Of a DNA stretch of 64,000 nucleotides, positions 21,080 through 29,443 are shown piece after piece. The stretch is from a virus: positions 1 through 64,000 of IMG/VR virus record IMGVR_UViG_3300045110_000277. One strand, written 5' to 3'. Made by a program: the position numbers and the translations under genes. Position 1 is the first letter of the stretch. Each line of letters begins with the position of its first letter. Under the pieces are notes generated by a model. The model was not told the origin of the DNA. It did not search any database and worked only from the letters and a program-made list of their open reading frames with translations.

Positions 21080-22054
21080 ATGACCGTCATCAACGACCTG
21101 GCCCGCACGCGGGCCGCGATGAACCCCTGGGGCGCCTCTGGCGAGGGCGTCGAGGCGTACCAGAAGGCCGCTGCGGAGCTCAACGAGGCCGCGCGGACCC
21201 GCTGGGACGACCCGGACTTCCACCGTCAGGTGGCAGCCGACATCAACAGCATCGTGGACTACCAGTTCACGTTCGAGAACCTGTTCGGCTCGTACTTCGA
21301 CGTGCAGAACGTCGGCGAGTTCGACCGGGTGATCCTCCGCGAGCGTCGCGGCCTCAAGGTGTTCTACACCTCGCGGGGCGGCTACATCGAGGAGAGCCAG
21401 CTCAAGTCGGAGATCTGGGAGCTGCCGCGCGACACCATCGGCTTCCACGTCTCCGAGTTCGCCGACAAGCTGCGGATGAACTTCGCCGAGAGCATCGAGG
21501 ACCTCGTGACGCTGGGCGCTGCCCGGCTGGAGGCCGAGGTCAACCGGCGCATGTTCAACCTCCTCCAGGAGGCCATCCCCAGCTCCAGCTCGTACTACGT
21601 GGCCAGCACCGGGCTCACGAAGGCGCAGCTGGACACGGCGATCCGCCAGGTGAAGGACGCCATCAAGCCGAACGGGATGGGCCCCGTGCCTGTCACGATC
21701 ATCGGCCGGGCGTCCATGGTCGACCAGATCTCGGACTTCAACCTCGGGTTCGACCCTGAGGCCACGTCGGAGATTCGTGCCAAGGGGCGCCTCGGCGTCT
21801 ACCGCGGCGCGAACGTCGTGCAGGTGATCAACTACACCGACGAGAACGCGCTCCCCTACATCCCGGCGAACGAGCTGTGGGTGTTCGGCGGGACCGTCGG
21901 CAAGTTCGCCATGTACGGCGGCCTCCAGACCAAGAGCTGGGAGGAGAACACCGTGGACTACCGCCACTACAAGGCGCGGAAGGACATCGGTGGGCTCATC
22001 CACCACCCGGAGCAGGCGCGCCGGATCGTCGACAGCTCGGTGACCGAGGTCTAG
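21080..22054 (+). CDS. Major capsid protein (HK97 fold)
   Basis: 324 residues, right size and position after scaffold. Features match HK97-type capsid proteins of actinophages: N-terminal helix (DDPDFHRQVAADINSIV), E-loop-like region (VILRERRGLKVFYTSRGGYI), spine helix (SIEDLVTLGAARLEAEVNRR), and a P-domain/A-loop end (ELWVFGGTVGKFAMYGG). The gene has a strong ribosome site (GAAGGGAGG) and is followed by a terminator, as expected for very high expression. Confidence 0.85.
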   Translation: MTVINDLARTRAAMNPWGASGEGVEAYQKAAAELNEAARTRWDDPDFHRQVAADINSIVDYQFTFENLFGSYFDVQNVGEFDRVILRERRGLKVFYTSRGGYIEESQLKSEIWELPRDTIGFHVSEFADKLRMNFAESIEDLVTLGAARLEAEVNRRMFNLLQEAIPSSSSYYVASTGLTKAQLDTAIRQVKDAIKPNGMGPVPVTIIGRASMVDQISDFNLGFDPEATSEIRAKGRLGVYRGANVVQVINYTDENALPYIPANELWVFGGTVGKFAMYGGLQTKSWEENTVDYRHYKARKDIGGLIHHPEQARRIVDSSVTEV

Positions 22055-22079
22055 CCTCGGCCGCACCCCTCCTGGGGTC

Positions 22080-22130
22080 GAGAGGGTCCCTGCCTTGTGG
22101 TCTTAGGCAGGGGCCCTCTCCGTTTGTTCG
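22080..22130 (+). terminator. Strong terminator after the major capsid gene
   Basis: GAGAGGGTCCCTGCCT pairs with AGGCAGGGGCCCTCTC (16 pairs with one G-T wobble, 22080-22120) and is followed by CGTTTGTT. Confidence 0.8.
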
Positions 22131-22149
22131 GGCCCCGCCCGGCCGATAT
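22123..22149 (+). promoter_or_regulatory. WhiG/FliA-like promoter candidate
   Basis: TTTG (22123-22126), 15 nt, GCCGATAT (22142-22149), 18 nt before ATG 22168. The -35 is the poorest of the set, but it restarts transcription directly after a terminator. Confidence 0.45.
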
Positions 22150-22167
22150 CTCCCTCGGGAGGCCGGT

Positions 22168-22407
22168 ATGAGCGGCGAGGAACGTGAGTTCGACCCGGAT
22201 GACCCGTCCAAGATCATGCGGGTGTACCTGAGCAAGGTCGAGAACGGCGTGGAGTCCACCGCCGAGATCTCCGTCCCGGGCCCCTACCACCCCGAGATCC
22301 TCGAAGACCTGTGCCGCAAGGCGCTGATCACCCTGGGCGGCATCTTCTCCGAGGAGGAGACCGCCGACTACCTCCAGGAGATGTTCGACGAAGATCCGGC
22401 GCCCTAG
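22168..22407 (+). CDS. Small acidic protein of unknown function
   Basis: 79 residues (REFDPDDPSKIMRVYLSKVE, then EILEDLCRKALITLGGIFSE), acidic and helical at the C-terminus (ETADYLQEMFDED). CTCGGGAGG upstream of the ATG. First gene after the capsid terminator; perhaps a minor virion or assembly protein. Confidence 0.65.
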   Translation: MSGEEREFDPDDPSKIMRVYLSKVENGVESTAEISVPGPYHPEILEDLCRKALITLGGIFSEEETADYLQEMFDEDPAP

Positions 22408-22417
22408 CCGCCGAAGA
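22390..22417 (+). promoter_or_regulatory. WhiG/FliA-like promoter candidate (weak)
   Basis: GAAG (22390-22393), 16 nt, GCCGAAGA (22410-22417). It overlaps the end of the 22168 gene and precedes 22469. The -10 lacks the T of GCCGAT. Confidence 0.3.
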
Positions 22418-22468
22418 CCTCGGTACTGCACCTGCCGCCCCCTGCAAAGGGCACACCGAGGAGACCCG

Positions 22469-22999
22469 ATGGCCAGCACGAAGCTGAAGCCCCGCAACGA
22501 CCACGAGGAGATCTGGGAGGTCCAGATCCCCGGCACGATCTACCTGCAGGTCACCACCCACAACCGGCACGGCCAGTCGATGGACGCCGACCTGGCGCTG
22601 GGCCCGAACAAGGTCGGCCACCAGTTCCGCATCTCCGACGCCGACCGGGTGATGAACCAGGAGCGCATCCAGGACTCGATCAACGACCCGTTCACCAACG
22701 GGATGCTGATCCGCTGCGACGCCGACCAGCAGGCCGACGAGGACACCGCCTCCGACCAGGCGCTGTCGGCCGCCGACCTGACGCTGATCTTCGACCAGCA
22801 CGGCGCGGTGTTCGAGAACGCCATCCGCCCGCTCGGCGAGATCAACCTGCGCCGGCTGCTGGACATCGGCTCGGCGATGGACGCCTCCCACAAGCAGATC
22901 GAGACCTTGGAGGAGCTGATCCGCGAGCGGTACGGCAAGGGCGGGGCGCAGGACCTCGACCAGGCCCAGCTGCTGTCAGGCGGGCTGCTCCCCGGCTGA
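22469..22999 (+). CDS. Virion-region protein of unknown function
   Basis: 176 residues. The first half is beta-like (EIWEVQIPGTIYLQVTTHN); the middle has ISDADRVMNQERIQDSINDPF; the C-terminus is helical (EINLRRLLDIGSAMDASHKQ, then IETLEELIRERYGKGG). No recognised motif. CACCGAGGAGACCC precedes the ATG. Its stop is followed within 6 nt by a 14-bp inverted repeat. Confidence 0.65.
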   Translation: MASTKLKPRNDHEEIWEVQIPGTIYLQVTTHNRHGQSMDADLALGPNKVGHQFRISDADRVMNQERIQDSINDPFTNGMLIRCDADQQADEDTASDQALSAADLTLIFDQHGAVFENAIRPLGEINLRRLLDIGSAMDASHKQIETLEELIRERYGKGGAQDLDQAQLLSGGLLPG

Positions 23000-23002
23000 G
23001 AC

Positions 23003-23076
23003 CTGCGGGGGGCCGCTGGCTGCCGCACCTGGGCGATGCAGGCGCCCGACCGCGACCGAGCCGCGGCCCCCCGCAG
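23003..23076. repeat. 14-bp perfect inverted repeat with 46-nt loop
   Basis: CTGCGGGGGGCCGC (23003-23016) is the exact reverse complement of GCGGCCCCCCGCAG (23063-23076). Loop length, position right after a stop codon and a following GATACCC (23077) parallel the structure at 3705-3780. It is a likely terminator or RNA-processing element before the fibre genes. Confidence 0.75.
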
Positions 23077-23100
23077 ATACCCCACCCCTGCAGCCGATGA
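23073..23100 (+). promoter_or_regulatory. WhiG/FliA-like promoter candidate
   Basis: GCAG (23073-23076, the end of the inverted repeat), 16 nt, GCCGATGA (23093-23100), 32 nt before ATG 23133. Confidence 0.45.
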
Positions 23101-23132
23101 CCTGATCAGACCGCTCCAGGGAGGACCGCCTG

Positions 23133-23912
23133 ATGACCGAGACCGTGCCGCACATCCGCATCACCGTCGGCAACTCGTCGCCGCACGAGCTGTTCGACCA
23201 CGACCCGGAGAACCTCGGGGACCAGTACCGTCTCCAGGTCCGCGGTGGCGAGGTCATCTCGACCCCGGACGGCGAGCCGGACATCCACCGGGTGCCGCTG
23301 GAGCTGGGCAACAACACGGTCATCGAGTGGCCGCACGAGTCGCCCATCGACCACCTGCTGCCGACCATCAAGCAGCTGTGGGGCAAGCACTCCGCCGACC
23401 CGGGCACCTGGGTGGTCATCGAGAACGACGGCGACGACCCGGCTCGCGCGGCCTTGGTGAAGGCGCTCCTGGAGGCGTACTTCAACATCCGGCAGCCGGA
23501 CCCGGGCGAGATCACCGCGCTGGTGACCAACGCGGGCCTGGACTTCATCGCCAAGCAGCTCTCGGGCGGCACGGCGTCGGCGACAGCGGTGGCGAAGTGG
23601 ATGGCCCTGACGGCCAACGCCTCGGCGGCGTCCGCCTCGGACACCACGCTGACCGCGGAGATCGCCACCGGCGGCGGTGGCCTGATCCGCGCCGTGGCCA
23701 CGTACGCACACACCGGCTCGGCGAGCACGTACACGCTGACCATCACGTACACGGCGAACGGCTCGGACTCCCTGCCGGTCACCATCGCCAAGATGGGCGT
23801 GTTCGACGCGGCCTCCACCGGCAACCTGGTCTACGAGACGCTGCTCTCGGCGACCGCCACGCTGACCGCCTCAGGTGACCAGCTCACCGTGACGGAGACG
23901 GTCACGATCTGA
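23133..23912 (+). CDS. Putative fibre or tail-appendage protein
   Basis: 259 residues. Residues 1-125 look like a globular attachment domain (HIRITVGNSSPHELFDHDPE, RVPLELGNNTVIEWPHESPI). From about 140 a Ser/Thr/Ala-rich beta region follows (AKWMALTANASAASASDTTL; YAHTGSASTYTLTITYTANG), like the shafts of phage appendages. GGGAGG precedes the ATG. It opens the accessory/fibre block 23133-29806. Confidence 0.65.
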   Translation: MTETVPHIRITVGNSSPHELFDHDPENLGDQYRLQVRGGEVISTPDGEPDIHRVPLELGNNTVIEWPHESPIDHLLPTIKQLWGKHSADPGTWVVIENDGDDPARAALVKALLEAYFNIRQPDPGEITALVTNAGLDFIAKQLSGGTASATAVAKWMALTANASAASASDTTLTAEIATGGGGLIRAVATYAHTGSASTYTLTITYTANGSDSLPVTIAKMGVFDAASTGNLVYETLLSATATLTASGDQLTVTETVTI

Positions 23913-23914
23913 CC

Positions 23915-24271
23915 ATGGCGCTGATCCTGGCCGACCGGGTGAAGGACACGTCGACCACAACCGGGACCGGCACCCTGACGCTGGCTAACAGCGCGCCCGC
24001 GGGCTTCCAGACCTTCGGGTCGGTGATGGCCGACGGGGACGTGTGTTGGTACGCCCTGGTCGACTCCTCGGGCGCGTGGGAGACCGGCATCGGCACGTAC
24101 ACGGCCAGCGGCACGCACCTGAGCAGGGACACGGTGTTCTCCAGCTCGAACGCGAACGCGCTGGTGAACATCGCGGCTGGCACCACGACCGTCTTCCTCA
24201 CGATGCCGGCCAAGCAGGCCATGACCCAAGGCGTAGCCGTCGCAACCGCCCTCGGCTGGGCCGGAAACTAG
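23915..24271 (+). CDS. Small fibre-associated protein with a common phage tail motif
   Basis: 118 residues. ADRVKDTSTTTGTGTLTLAN, then WYALVDSSGAWETGIGTYTA and LSRDTVFSSSNANALVNIAA match a short beta domain common in phage tail and fibre proteins (DRV.ETTTTTGTGT...VG.GTY....LSRDTV). It starts 2 nt after the upstream stop, so it is coupled to it. Likely part of a tail or head appendage. Confidence 0.75.
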   Translation: MALILADRVKDTSTTTGTGTLTLANSAPAGFQTFGSVMADGDVCWYALVDSSGAWETGIGTYTASGTHLSRDTVFSSSNANALVNIAAGTTTVFLTMPAKQAMTQGVAVATALGWAGN

Positions 24272-24280
24272 GAGCTGAGC

Positions 24281-24736
24281 ATGGCCGCCAACCAGAGCCC
24301 GATCTTCACTCTGACGCCGAAGATCGGTCGCAAGGCGTGGACCTCCTCGACGACGGCGAACACCAAGTCCGACGGCGCGGGCACCATCGGCACCGACATC
24401 CTGCTGGTGTTCACCGGCGGCACCAACGGATCGTTCCTGAACCGGGTGCGGCTGTCCCCGTACGCCTCGGCCGCGGGCACCGCGACCACCCCGACCGTCG
24501 CGCGGCTGTACCTGTCGACGCAGACCTCCTCGACGACAACGGCCGCTGACACCTCGCTGTTCGCGGAGGCGGCCTGCCCGGCCCAGACCGCTGACCAGGC
24601 GACCACGGCGACGAACTTCATCGAGATCCCGTGCGGCTTCTACATCCCGTCCACGATCAGCCTGCTGGTGTCGATGCACCACGCCGCAGCTGCCAACACC
24701 GGCTGGCAGTTCATCGCCTTCTACGGCGACTACTGA
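24281..24736 (+). CDS. Beta-rich appendage protein of unknown function
   Basis: 151 residues (PIFTLTPKIGRKAWTSSTTA; GAGTIGTDILLVFTGGTNGS; FIEIPCGFYIPSTISLLVSM), a single compact beta domain by pattern, ending GWQFIAFYGDY. TAGGAGCTGAGC precedes the ATG. It is co-transcribed with the upstream fibre genes and the three glycine-rich genes downstream. Confidence 0.65.
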   Translation: MAANQSPIFTLTPKIGRKAWTSSTTANTKSDGAGTIGTDILLVFTGGTNGSFLNRVRLSPYASAAGTATTPTVARLYLSTQTSSTTTAADTSLFAEAACPAQTADQATTATNFIEIPCGFYIPSTISLLVSMHHAAAANTGWQFIAFYGDY

Positions 24737-24742
24737 GCCGCC

Positions 24743-25663
24743 GTGTTCGAGGACTACCTGGACGTTCTCGGCCAGTCCCGGGCGGACGTGCAGCTGTTCA
24801 AGGCCGGGGCCAACGCGCAGACGTGGCGCAAGCCCCGCGGCGCGCAGATGCTGCACATCGTGCTGTTCACCGCTGGTGGCGGTGGCGGCGGTGGGATGAC
24901 CGGCCTGACGGCGACGGTGCGCGGTGGTGGCGGTGGCGGCGGCGGCGGCGCGATCATCCAGGCGATCATCCCGCTGTACTACCTGCCTGACGTGCTGTAC
25001 CTGTCGGTGCCCCGTGGTGGCGCGGGTGGCGCGGCGACGGTGAACGGCTCGGCAGGCAGCATCCAGTCGCTGGTGTTGACCAACAACGTGACGCCCGCGG
25101 CTCCGGCGGGAAGCGACATCGTGCTCGGTGGCCAGGCCGGCTTCCTCGGCGCCGGGGGTACGGCCGGCTCTACGGGCGGCTCGGCGTCCGGTGGCTCGGG
25201 TGCGGGCGCTTCCAACGCCAACGGCGGCTGGGCGGTGATGGGCATCCGCAGCTTCCTGGCTGGCGGGAACGGCGGCGCGGGCGGTGTGGTCGGTGGCGGT
25301 GCGGGCACGGGCCTCACCATCGCCGGTGCGTCGCCGTACCGGATCTTCGGCGGCGCTGGCGGGGCGACAACGCCCGCTGGCAACAACGACTTCGCCGGCG
25401 GCGGCTTCACCGGCGCGGGCCTGTTCCCCAGCACGGCAGGCGGCACGGCCGGTGGCGGCAAGGGCGACGGGTCCCCGGCCTACTTCAACGGCTCCCTGGT
25501 CGTCTACGGCGGCACGGGTGGCGGCTCAGCGGGCGCTGGGACCGGCGGCGACGGTCAGGACGGTGGGTACCCGGGCGGCGGTGGTGGCGGCGGTGGCGGC
25601 GGCATCACGGGCGGCAAGGGCGGCAAGGGCGGCGACGGGCTCACGATAATGATTGCCTGGTGA
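24743..25663 (+). CDS. Glycine-rich adhesin-like protein, paralogue 1
   Basis: 306 residues, about a third glycine. A ~45-residue N-terminus (QLFKAGANAQTWRKPRGAQM) leads into long polyglycine stretches separated by short hydrophobic strands (IIQAIIPLYYLPDVLYLSV), ending in a Gly-rich block and LTIMIAW. Such layouts occur in phage receptor-binding adhesins whose glycine runs form polyglycine-II layers (T-even gp38-like). It aligns along its length with the next two proteins. GTG start 6 nt after the upstream stop. Confidence 0.7.
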   Translation: MFEDYLDVLGQSRADVQLFKAGANAQTWRKPRGAQMLHIVLFTAGGGGGGGMTGLTATVRGGGGGGGGGAIIQAIIPLYYLPDVLYLSVPRGGAGGAATVNGSAGSIQSLVLTNNVTPAAPAGSDIVLGGQAGFLGAGGTAGSTGGSASGGSGAGASNANGGWAVMGIRSFLAGGNGGAGGVVGGGAGTGLTIAGASPYRIFGGAGGATTPAGNNDFAGGGFTGAGLFPSTAGGTAGGGKGDGSPAYFNGSLVVYGGTGGGSAGAGTGGDGQDGGYPGGGGGGGGGGITGGKGGKGGDGLTIMIAW

Positions 25664-25667
25664 GCTG

Positions 25668-26606
25668 ATGTTCCTCGACGCGATGGACGCACCGCCGTTC
25701 AACCTCGGCGCCAGCGACCTGCAGGTGTTCAAGGCGCAGGCGCCGGGCACCCAGGTCTGGCAACAGTGGCAGCGCCGACGCGGCGACACCATGTGCATGA
25801 TCACCTGCCTGGGCGCGGGCGGCTCTGGTGCGGGCGGCATGACCGGTGCGACCGGCTCGGTCCGCGGTGGCGGTGGCGGTGGTGGCAGCGGAGCGGTCGC
25901 CCGGCTGCTCATCCCGGTCTTCTTCCTGCCCGACACGCTGTTCATCAACGTGGGCAAGGGCGGGGCCGCGGTCGCCGCGGTTGCCGCGGGGAACCCGGGC
26001 AGTCTCAGCTACGTCAGCGTGGCCCCGAACACCACCGCGACCAACATCCTGCTGCAGTCCGGCGCGGCGGCAGCTACGGCGGCCACGGCGGGCTCCACGG
26101 GCGGCTCGGCGGCTGGCGGGGCGGCGGAGACCATCTCCACCATCGCGCTGTGCCTGCTGGCGAACCTGGGCATCGTGGAGTTCGCGGCCGGGCGGGCGGG
26201 GGCCATCGGCGGGGTGGTCGGCGGCGGGGCGGGCACCGCGATCACGTGGAACGCGGCGACGTACCCGATCCAGTCCGGCTCGGGTGGCGGGACCACGCCG
26301 GCGGCCAACAGCCAGTTCGCCGGCGGGGCCCAGACCGGCTCCGGCTTCACGCTGCCAACGGTCGCTGGCGGCGCGTCTGGTGGCAACCCGGGCGACGGCA
26401 CCATGGGCCCGCCGAACAACGGGGTCGGTGGGTGGGCCTCCTACGGCGGCGTCGGTGGTGGCACCGGCGGGGCCGCCGGTCAGGTCGGTGGCAAGGGTGC
26501 AGACGCCGCGGGGTACGGCGGTGGCGGTGGCGGTGGAGGCGGTGGCGTGACCGGCGGTGGCGGTGGGGCCGGAGGCGACGGCCTGGTCACCATCGTCAGC
26601 TGGTAG
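25668..26606 (+). CDS. Glycine-rich adhesin-like protein, paralogue 2
   Basis: 312 residues with the same order as its neighbours: LQVFKAQAPGTQVWQQWQRR, RGDTMCMITCLGAGG, a Gly run, AVARLLIPVFFLPDTLFINV, GGVVGGGAG, a TTPA block, AGGAQTGSGF, and a terminal Gly-rich tail plus LVTIVSW. ATG 25668 begins 4 nt after the upstream stop. Middle segments differ more than the ends, as expected for receptor-binding loops. Confidence 0.7.
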   Translation: MFLDAMDAPPFNLGASDLQVFKAQAPGTQVWQQWQRRRGDTMCMITCLGAGGSGAGGMTGATGSVRGGGGGGGSGAVARLLIPVFFLPDTLFINVGKGGAAVAAVAAGNPGSLSYVSVAPNTTATNILLQSGAAAATAATAGSTGGSAAGGAAETISTIALCLLANLGIVEFAAGRAGAIGGVVGGGAGTAITWNAATYPIQSGSGGGTTPAANSQFAGGAQTGSGFTLPTVAGGASGGNPGDGTMGPPNNGVGGWASYGGVGGGTGGAAGQVGGKGADAAGYGGGGGGGGGGVTGGGGGAGGDGLVTIVSW

Positions 26607-26634
26607 CCAGATGACCCTTCCGCCGAGCCGATAG
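26607..26634 (+). promoter_or_regulatory. WhiG/FliA-like promoter candidate
   Basis: CCAG (26607-26610), 16 nt, GCCGATAG (26627-26634), only 7 nt before ATG 26642, so the transcript would be nearly leaderless. Confidence 0.5.
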
Positions 26635-26641
26635 GACGAGC

Positions 26642-27541
26642 ATGTACCAGGACCACTTCGGCTTCCCGCCGCCAGCTCCTGGGGACACGCAGGTCTTCCG
26701 CGCCGGACCGATCTGGGACACCTGGCACAAGCGTCGCGGCGACACGATGCTGTACATCGTCGCCTTCGGCTCGGCCGGCGGCGGGGGCGGCGGCAAGACC
26801 AACGCCATCGGCAACGCGCGAGGCGGCGGCGGCGGGGGCGGCTCGGGCGCCATCATGCGCCTGCTCATCCCGCTCTACCTGGTGCCCGACATCCTGTACG
26901 TCTTCGTCGGCCGGGGCGGCGCCGGTGGCACGCCGGGTAACCCGGGCTCCTCGGGCGACTTCAGCCTGGTCAGCTTCCAGCCGTCCACCTCGCTCGACGT
27001 GCTGGTCAAGACCGGGAACGCGGTGGCCGGCGGCGGGGCGGCCGGCACGACCGGCTCCAACGCTGGTGGCTCGGCCGGCACCATCGCCACGCTGGCGAAC
27101 TGCCCGATGGCCGCCTTCGGCATGGCCAACTTCATCGCCGGGAAGATCGGTGCGGCGTCCGGCGCGAGCACCGGTGCGGCCGGGCTCAACAACACCATCG
27201 CCACCACGCACCAGCTGAACGGCGGTGCGGGCGGCGGCACCACGCCCACCGGCAACACCGAGTTCGCGGGCGGCGACCAGACCGGGGCGGGCATCTTCCC
27301 GACGGTCACCGGCGGCGCGGGTGGCGGCAACCCTGGGCCCGGGGCGGGCGGACTGCTGCTGGACCGCCCGTTCATGTCCTACGGCGGCTCAGGCGGTGGC
27401 ACGGGCGGCGCGGCAGCGACCGTTGGCGGCCGTGGTGGAAACGGTGCCGTCGGCTCCGGCGGTGGCGGCGGTGGCGGGGGTGTCACCGGCGGGACCGGTG
27501 GCTCCGGCGGCGACGGCCTCGTGCTGATGACGAGCTGGTGA
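26642..27541 (+). CDS. Glycine-rich adhesin-like protein, paralogue 3
   Basis: 299 residues. QVFRAGPIWDTWHKRRGDTM matches paralogue 2 (RRGDTM), then GAIMRLLIPLYLVPDILYVF, AGGAGGTTP-like blocks, AGGDQTGAGIFP and a Gly-rich end with LVLMTSW. It has its own promoter-like site upstream, unlike paralogue 2. The three genes may give alternative or heteromeric tips. Confidence 0.7.
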   Translation: MYQDHFGFPPPAPGDTQVFRAGPIWDTWHKRRGDTMLYIVAFGSAGGGGGGKTNAIGNARGGGGGGGSGAIMRLLIPLYLVPDILYVFVGRGGAGGTPGNPGSSGDFSLVSFQPSTSLDVLVKTGNAVAGGGAAGTTGSNAGGSAGTIATLANCPMAAFGMANFIAGKIGAASGASTGAAGLNNTIATTHQLNGGAGGGTTPTGNTEFAGGDQTGAGIFPTVTGGAGGGNPGPGAGGLLLDRPFMSYGGSGGGTGGAAATVGGRGGNGAVGSGGGGGGGGVTGGTGGSGGDGLVLMTSW

Positions 27542-27544
27542 GCC

Positions 27545-29434
27545 GTGGCCTTCGGCGGCGATAGCGCCTTCTCCGAGTACCCGTTCGCCGCACAGGCGGC
27601 CGGGCAGCAGCTCACGCGCACCACTTCTGACGACGCGACGGTCAGCGACTCGGTGGCGCGCTCTGTGGTCCTCGCGCGCACTACGTCGGACGCGGTGGGC
27701 TCCATCGCGGCCGTTCCAGCCAACGCGACGATCATCATGGGCGCGGCTGGCTGGATTACCAGCGGCACCGGCAACAGCCACCCCATCGTGATGACCATTC
27801 CGGCCGGGGCCCGGGTCAACGACCGGGTGTACATGGCGTTCGGCGAGAACGGTGGCGTCGCCATTCCCGTTCCGACCGGGTGGCGGCCGATCCTGGTTCC
27901 CGCTGCGTACAACGGCAACATCCTCAGCTGCGCCATCTTCGAGCGGGACGCGCTGCTCGGGGTGGGCGAGGCTGGCTCCACGGTCACCGTCGACATCGGC
28001 CAGAGCCGGGTGCAGATCGGCGTGATCTTCACCAGCGACGGCGACCTGGACGCGGTGAGCGCGGTCAGCAACCAGACCTCGCTGCAGTCCACGAACACGG
28101 TGCCCGCGGTCACCCCGGTCACTGACAACGCGCTGCTGCTGGAGATCGCGTTCCTGGTCTCCACCACGAACGCCCAGACGTACACGAGCACGCCACCGAC
28201 CGGCTACAGCACGCTGTTCGACCAATGCACCTCGAACGCGGGCGCGAACAAGAACATCGAGATCTTCATCGCCAGCAAGCAGCTGTCCGGCCAGAAGACG
28301 ATCTCGCAGGGTCCGACCTTCTCCACCCCGTCGGTGCAGACAGAATCGGTGGTGGTGTCGCTGACGTTGACCCAGGCCGCCAAGGAGCGGGCGGTCGCCA
28401 ACGTCGGCCGGTTCGCCTCGACCAGCGACAACGCCACGGTCAGCGAGACGGCGGTGCGCTCCGCCGAGGTGTACGCCCGCACGACCGCCGACAGCGTGCC
28501 CGTCAGCGAGAGCCTGGCCCGTACTGCACAGGTGTTCAGCCGCACCACGAGTGACTCGGTGGTGGTCTCCGAGGCGCTGTCCAGCCACGTCACGGTGGCC
28601 CGCACCACGGCCGACTCCGTGGTGGTCAGCGAGGCCGCGGTCCGCTCCGCTGACAACTACTCGCGCACGGCCTCCGAGACTGCCACGGTCTCCGAGACGG
28701 TTGCCCGGTCGCTGCTGCAGGCTCGCGCCCCGTCGGACGCCGTGTCCGTCTCGGACACCACCACCCGCGTGGTCGCCCAGTCCCGTACTACCTCGGACAA
28801 CGCCACGGTCTCCGACGTGGCCTCCGGCGTCATCGGCGGCAACCTGCACCTCACGCGCACCGCGTCGGACTCGATCAGCACCAGCGAGTCGGTGGCCCGG
28901 ATCGTCGTCCTGCCCCGCGCGGTGGCCGCTTCGGTGCCCGTCAGCGAGAGCCTGGCCCGCACCGCGCAGGTCTTCGCCCGGTCCACCTCGGACAGCGTGG
29001 CCGTCGTCGAGTCGGCGACCCGCTCGGCCGAGGTCTTCGCTCGCACGAGCTCGGACAGCGTGCCGGTCTCGGATGCCAACGCTCGTTCGCAGCATGACTT
29101 CAGGTCGACTGGGGAGTCGGTCCCGGTCAGTGAGGCGGCGACTCGGGCTTCCCAGGCGTTCGCCCGGACGACGGCCGACACCGCCGTGGGAGCCGCCTCG
29201 GTCTCCTCGCACACCGCCGCGTCGCGCACCACGTCGGACTCGTTCGCGGTCGGCACCAGCACGCCCACCCCGGTGTACGTGCCGTCCATCAAGGATCCGG
29301 AGATCGAGGAGGCCGGCGCCCTGGTTGGCGTCACCACCACGGGCGTGGTGCTCGGCGTGACCACCACGAGCGTGCTGCTCGCATCGCCCACGCTCGGCGC
29401 CGATATCGACCCCATCGACACGATGACTCGCTGA
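27545..29434 (+). CDS. Repeat-containing virion protein (RTTSD-VSE repeats)
   Basis: 629 residues. About 60-290 form a globular beta domain (IIMGAAGWITSGTGNSHPIV...). About 290-600 hold roughly a dozen degenerate ~18-25-residue repeats of the form R-T-T-S-D-S-V-x-V-S-E-s-x-A-R-s. The same repeat begins the tail protein at 40506. A short C-terminal domain follows (SIKDPEIEEAGALVGVTTTG). The repeats suggest an elongated beta stalk. GTG start 3 nt after paralogue 3. Contains palindrome 11. Confidence 0.7.
   Translation: MAFGGDSAFSEYPFAAQAAGQQLTRTTSDDATVSDSVARSVVLARTTSDAVGSIAAVPANATIIMGAAGWITSGTGNSHPIVMTIPAGARVNDRVYMAFGENGGVAIPVPTGWRPILVPAAYNGNILSCAIFERDALLGVGEAGSTVTVDIGQSRVQIGVIFTSDGDLDAVSAVSNQTSLQSTNTVPAVTPVTDNALLLEIAFLVSTTNAQTYTSTPPTGYSTLFDQCTSNAGANKNIEIFIASKQLSGQKTISQGPTFSTPSVQTESVVVSLTLTQAAKERAVANVGRFASTSDNATVSETAVRSAEVYARTTADSVPVSESLARTAQVFSRTTSDSVVVSEALSSHVTVARTTADSVVVSEAAVRSADNYSRTASETATVSETVARSLLQARAPSDAVSVSDTTTRVVAQSRTTSDNATVSDVASGVIGGNLHLTRTASDSISTSESVARIVVLPRAVAASVPVSESLARTAQVFARSTSDSVAVVESATRSAEVFARTSSDSVPVSDANARSQHDFRSTGESVPVSEAATRASQAFARTTADTAVGAASVSSHTAASRTTSDSFAVGTSTPTPVYVPSIKDPEIEEAGALVGVTTTGVVLGVTTTSVLLASPTLGADIDPIDTMTR
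29074..29091. repeat. AACG-NN-CGTT palindrome 11, intragenic
   Basis: TGCCAACGCTCGTTCGCA inside the repeat protein gene, read in the phase giving A-N-A-R-S. This breaks the regular amino-acid repeat, as if DNA-level selection overrides it. Confidence 0.85.
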
Positions 29435-29443
29435 GAGGCTGCG

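Noticed and set aside
24880-27530. GGC/GGT-rich tracts as DNA repeats
   Set aside because: They encode polyglycine in frame with variable codons, so selection is on protein, not on the DNA repeat.
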